Assembly (NCBI GenBank): GCA_028290385.1
Contig: JAQGJZ010000409.1
Coordinates: forward strand, 1-10,735
DNA from: Enterovirga sp.
Lineage (GTDB): Bacteria; Pseudomonadota; Alphaproteobacteria; Rhizobiales; Beijerinckiaceae
Length of the DNA: 10,735 nucleotides
Direction of reading: 5' to 3'
Of the stretch, positions 8,416-10,735 are shown in pieces. Positions within the stretch are counted from its first letter, which is position 1, and each line of letters opens with the position of its first letter. A model generated the notes under the pieces. The model ran no database searches. It saw only the letters and a program-made list of their open reading frames with translations, and had not been told where the DNA came from. The position numbers and the translations under genes were made by a program.

Positions 8416-9282
8416 TCAATCGGTGAAGACGACGGTCTTGCGGCCGTTGAGGAGGACGCGATCCTCCAGGTGGTGGCGGACGGCGCGCGCGAGCACGCGC
8501 CTCTCGATGTCCCGCCCCTTGCGGATCAGGTCCTCCGGCGTGTCGCGGTGGCTGATCCGCTCGACGTCCTGCTCGATGATCGGGCCTTCGTCGAGGTCGC
8601 TCGTGACGTAATGGGCGGTCGCGCCGATCAGCTTCACGCCGCGCTCGTGCGCCTGATGGTAGGGCTTGGCGCCCTTGAAGCCGGGCAGGAACGAGTGGTG
8701 GATGTTGATGCAGCGGCCGGCCAGCTTCGCGGCGAGCCCGTCGGACAGGATCTGCATGTAGCGGGCGAGGACCACGAGATCCGTCCCGGTCTGCCGGACG
8801 AGCTCCCAGATCTGCGCTTCCTGCTCCATCTTGGTGTCGCGGCGGACGGGCAGGTGGTGGAACGGGATGTCCCCGAAATCCAGGTGCGCGTAGGAGTCGC
8901 GCGGGTAATTGGCGATGATGCCGGTGATCTCGGCCGGCAATTCGCCGATGCGCCAGCGATACAGCAGGTCGGCCAGGCAATGGTCGAAGCGCGACACCAG
9001 GATCATCACCCGGCGCTTCGCTCCCGCGTCGCGCAGCGACCACGTCATCCCGAACTCGTCCGCAACGCGGGAGAAGCTGGCCGCGAGATCGTCCTGGGCC
9101 GTCGCGGAGCGGGCCGGGTTGAAGACCACCCGCATGAAGAAGAGCCCGGTCTCGACGTCGTCGAATTGCTGGGCGTCGAGGATGTTGTAGCCGGCCTGGA
9201 AGAGCTGGGCCGACACCGCGGCCACGATGCCGGGGCGGTTGCGGCAGGACAGCGTCAAGACGGTCGTGTTCGCCTCGCTCAC
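8416..9282 (-). CDS. purU: Formyltetrahydrofolate deformylase PurU
   Basis: PurU hydrolyses 10-formyl-tetrahydrofolate to formate and tetrahydrofolate, balancing the one-carbon pool and, in some bacteria, feeding formate to purine synthesis. The 288-aa product has an N-terminal ACT domain (about 6-85, [20 protein letters not shown]) and a formyl-transferase-like domain. Key residues are N193 and H195 in [17 protein letters not shown] and D231 in LDEGPIIEQ, matching the Asn-His-Asp set of PurN and PurU. Translation most likely starts at GTG 9282, because GAGGAG stands 9 nt upstream and the ACT domain follows directly; the frame continues upstream to 9681, but that part overlaps msrB out of frame. 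msrB lies 92 bp upstream on the same strand. The gene converges on the DUF4142 gene across the strong hairpin. Confidence 0.97.
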   Translation of the reverse strand: MSEANTTVLTLSCRNRPGIVAAVSAQLFQAGYNILDAQQFDDVETGLFFMRVVFNPARSATAQDDLAASFSRVADEFGMTWSLRDAGAKRRVMILVSRFDHCLADLLYRWRIGELPAEITGIIANYPRDSYAHLDFGDIPFHHLPVRRDTKMEQEAQIWELVRQTGTDLVVLARYMQILSDGLAAKLAGRCINIHHSFLPGFKGAKPYHQAHERGVKLIGATAHYVTSDLDEGPIIEQDVERISHRDTPEDLIRKGRDIERRVLARAVRHHLEDRVLLNGRKTVVFTD

Positions 9283-9337
9283 GGGGCGGCGCTCCTCGGC
9301 TGAGATGGACGGGAAAGAGCCCGATCCTGTGGAGCGC

Positions 9338-9366
9338 CGGCCGGGGCGCGTCAAGGCTCCCGGCCG
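9338..9366 (-). terminator. Hairpin between msrB and purU
   Basis: CGGCCGGG (9338-9345) and CCCGGCCG (9359-9366) form a perfect 8-bp GC stem with a 13-nt loop, starting 8 bp after the msrB stop. It may terminate or attenuate msrB transcription before purU, or protect the mRNA 3' end. It lacks a U-run. Confidence 0.45.
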
Positions 9367-9374
9367 CCTCTCAC

Positions 9375-9905
9375 CTAGCTCTGGATGCTGTCGCCGCGAC
9401 CGAGCGGATCGCGCAGCGGCTGCCCGTCCGGCACGAATTCCAGCGACACCGAGTTGATGCAGTAGCGCAGGCGCGTGGGCGCGGGCCCATCCGGGAAGAC
9501 ATGGCCCTGGTGGCTGCCGCAGCGGGTGCAGCGGGTCTCGATGCGCACCATGCCGTAGCTGCGGTCTTCGACGGCGAGCACGTGGCTCTCGTCGAACGGC
9601 GCGTAGAAGCTCGGCCAGCCGGTGCCGCTTTCGAATTTCGTGCGCGCCTCGAAGAGGGGCAGCCCGCATTCCCGGCAGCAATAAACGCCCTCCTCCTTGT
9701 TGCCGAGAAGTCCGCCGCAGAACGGCGCCTCCGTGCCGTGGTGCAGGAGAACCCGCTTCTCCTCGGGCGAGAGATCCGCCTCGAGGCTGGCCCGCTGGTC
9801 GGGCGAGGGCGGGCGCAGGTCGAAGCCGGACGGCGAGCGCTCGGGAACGGCGCTGCGGTTGGTCTCCGGCGGGTTGTCGCGGCGGAAGAGGTCGAGGACG
9901 CTCAT
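9375..9905 (-). CDS. msrB: Peptide-methionine (R)-S-oxide reductase MsrB
   Basis: MsrB reduces methionine-R-sulfoxide in oxidised proteins, using thioredoxin for recycling. The 176-aa product has the family core GTEAPFCGG (57-65), [15 protein letters not shown] (71-85), SGTGWPSF (93-100) and HVFPDGP (135-141). Zinc ligands are C77, C80, C126 and C129. The catalytic residue is C149 in RYCIN, an ordinary cysteine, so this is not a selenoprotein. C63 in APFCGG sits where some MsrBs place an alternative resolving cysteine. The N terminus is about 40 residues longer than in single-domain enzymes of about 137 aa and is polar with no signal peptide, so the enzyme is probably cytoplasmic. The start ATG 9905 has no good ribosome binding site, so a downstream start cannot be excluded, but [10 protein letters not shown] looks natural. 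It may share transcripts with purU. Confidence 0.96.
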   Translation of the reverse strand: MSVLDLFRRDNPPETNRSAVPERSPSGFDLRPPSPDQRASLEADLSPEEKRVLLHHGTEAPFCGGLLGNKEEGVYCCRECGLPLFEARTKFESGTGWPSFYAPFDESHVLAVEDRSYGMVRIETRCTRCGSHQGHVFPDGPAPTRLRYCINSVSLEFVPDGQPLRDPLGRGDSIQS

Positions 9906-10150
9906 TGTGCGCTCAGCTGCAGGTTTGGGCGACGATCGCCCGATGGCCTCAAGATGGTCGCGGGCGGGGGGCGCCGCAACCGGAGCGGCCGTATTGCCGG
10001 GCCATGCGGCACTCGTCGAACCCGCCTGGCCCGCATGGCAGCTTGACCGTGCCGCGGCGGCTCCGCCAATGTTGCATCGGAACAGTTCGCAAGAGCCGGG
10101 TCCGCTGAGATTTCCGGCCAGAGGCCGGCCGCGGCTCGGGGGAGAGACAC
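9906..10150. other. 245-bp divergent intergenic region between msrB and the molybdenum hydroxylase operon
   Basis: No gene is supported here. A TTGACC (10043-10048) resembles a + strand -35, but no acceptable -10 follows at 16-18 bp. Close to the coxS-like start is a hairpin CCGGCC-AGA-GGCCGG (10114-10128), enclosed by AGCCG (10094-10098) and CGGCT (10132-10136). This ends just upstream of the strong ribosome binding site GGGGGAG (10138-10144) and could affect translation of the operon. Confidence 0.5.
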
Positions 10151-10624
10151 ATGGCGTCCGTATCGATGACGGTGAACGGCAAGGCGGTCTCGGGCGAGAT
10201 CGACCCGCGGACGCTCCTGGTTCAGTTCCTGCGGGAAAATCTTCGGCTGACCGGGACGCATGTCGGGTGCGACACGAGCCAGTGCGGCGCCTGCGTGGTC
10301 CATATGGACGGCCAGGCGATCAAGGCTTGCACGATCCTCGCCCTGCAATGCGAGGGCGCGGACGTTCTCACCATCGAGGGGCTTGCGAATGGGTCCGACC
10401 TGCACCCGATGCAGGCGGCGTTCCGCGAGCATCATGGCCTGCAGTGCGGATTCTGCACCCCCGGCATGGTCATCGCCGGCATCGGCATCGCCCAGCGCCA
10501 CGGCGGCGACGTCAGCGAGGCGGTGATCGCCCACGAGCTCGAAGGCAATCTGTGCCGTTGCACCGGCTACCGCAACATCGTCAGCGCCATCGCGGCGGGC
10601 GCGAAGGAAATGGCCGATGCATGA
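10151..10624 (+). CDS. 2Fe-2S small subunit of a molybdenum hydroxylase (CoxS-like)
   Basis: The 157-aa product is the iron-sulfur electron-transfer subunit of a xanthine oxidase family enzyme such as aerobic CO dehydrogenase. The N-terminal plant-type cluster is held by C40, C45, C48 and C60 ([13 protein letters not shown]...C); the C-terminal helical cluster by C99, C102, C135 and C137 (QCGFCTPGM and NLCRCTGY). [16 protein letters not shown] precedes the first cluster, as in CoxS proteins. All eight ligands are present, so the subunit looks functional. ATG 10151 follows GGGGGAG at 6 nt spacing. The next gene overlaps its last 8 bases. The substrate cannot be told from this subunit: CO dehydrogenase, isoquinoline oxidoreductase or an aldehyde or purine hydroxylase all remain possible, so I give no gene symbol. 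The catalytic large subunit is not in the window. Confidence 0.95.
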   Translation: MASVSMTVNGKAVSGEIDPRTLLVQFLRENLRLTGTHVGCDTSQCGACVVHMDGQAIKACTILALQCEGADVLTIEGLANGSDLHPMQAAFREHHGLQCGFCTPGMVIAGIGIAQRHGGDVSEAVIAHELEGNLCRCTGYRNIVSAIAAGAKEMADA

Positions 10625-10735
10625 TTTCGCTTTCGTTCGTGCGACCTCGTTGAGCGAGGCTGCTGCGGCGTTCGCGGCCAGCGGCGACGGCGCGTTTCTC
10701 GCGGGCGGGCATACTTTGCTGCCGGCGATGAAGGC
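10617..10735 (+). CDS. FAD-binding medium subunit of the molybdenum hydroxylase (CoxM-like), 5' part only
   Basis: Thirty-nine codons are visible before the window ends. The start [19 protein letters not shown] followed by [13 protein letters not shown] (27-39) matches the first FAD-contacting loop (AGG-[QH]-[ST]-L-[IL]-P-x-MK) of CoxM/IorA-family medium subunits, which pass electrons from the 2Fe-2S clusters to the acceptor. ATG 10617 overlaps the small-subunit stop (10622-10624) in a different frame, which suggests translational coupling, and AAGGA (10604-10608) lies inside the upstream gene as its ribosome binding site. An ATG at 10621 leads to an early stop and is not the start. Confidence 0.9.
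   Translation, partial: MHDFAFVRATSLSEAAAAFAASGDGAFLAGGHTLLPAMK

Noticed and set aside
9283..9681. Upstream extension of the purU frame to 9681
   Set aside because: The extra 133 codons overlap msrB in another frame and are Arg/Ala-rich. The ACT domain begins right after the GTG at 9282, which has its own GAGGAG site.
10621..10653. ATG at 10621 as the start of the gene after the small subunit
   Set aside because: It reaches a stop after ten codons. The ATG at 10617 gives the CoxM-like protein with the [11 protein letters not shown] motif.

Overview
The window is high-G+C DNA (about two thirds G+C by eye) with alphaproteobacterial-looking housekeeping genes. The GyrB, MoaA, PurU and MsrB types, the DUF971 and DUF4142 neighbours and the coding style suggest a Hyphomicrobiales member, possibly Methylobacteriaceae or a relative. 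This placement is inference from gene content; no search was run.

Left part (1-4633). An incomplete moaA (GTP 3',8-cyclase, molybdenum cofactor synthesis) runs leftward off the window. It is divergent from a small DUF971 gene on the + strand. Convergent with DUF971, only 6 bp away, is a cysteine-rich exported protein of unknown function on the - strand. Upstream of that, also on the - strand, is a complete gyrB (DNA gyrase subunit B).

Middle (4634-8369). A 250-bp region separates gyrB from a + strand tRNA-Leu(CAG) with encoded CCA. It holds a 29-bp perfect alternating pyrimidine-purine tract overlapping an inverted repeat, just upstream of a candidate gyrB promoter. After the tRNA comes a 363-bp non-coding stretch. 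Then follows a 465-aa matrixin-like zinc metallopeptidase whose C-terminal half is six repeats resembling VCBS/FG-GAP propeller blades. Next are two exported proteins on the + strand: a small basic, proline-rich one and a DUF4142 protein with a twin-arginine-like signal and a glycine/alanine-rich insert.

Right part (8370-10735). A strong GC hairpin separates the DUF4142 gene from convergent purU (formyltetrahydrofolate deformylase), which lies downstream of msrB (methionine-R-sulfoxide reductase) on the same strand. Divergent from msrB is the start of a molybdenum hydroxylase operon: a complete 2Fe-2S small subunit (CoxS-like) overlapped by the start of the FAD-binding medium subunit (CoxM-like), cut by the window edge. 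MoaA at one end makes the cofactor precursor such hydroxylases need, but the two loci are nearly 10 kb apart and nothing shows co-regulation.

The region is mostly ordinary chromosomal core with some lineage-specific exported proteins. I see no phage, IS, CRISPR or defence system, and no convincing previously undescribed multi-gene system. The best leads are the Z-DNA-prone tract at gyrB, the propeller-closing architecture of the metallopeptidase, and the paired dyads at the moaA promoter.
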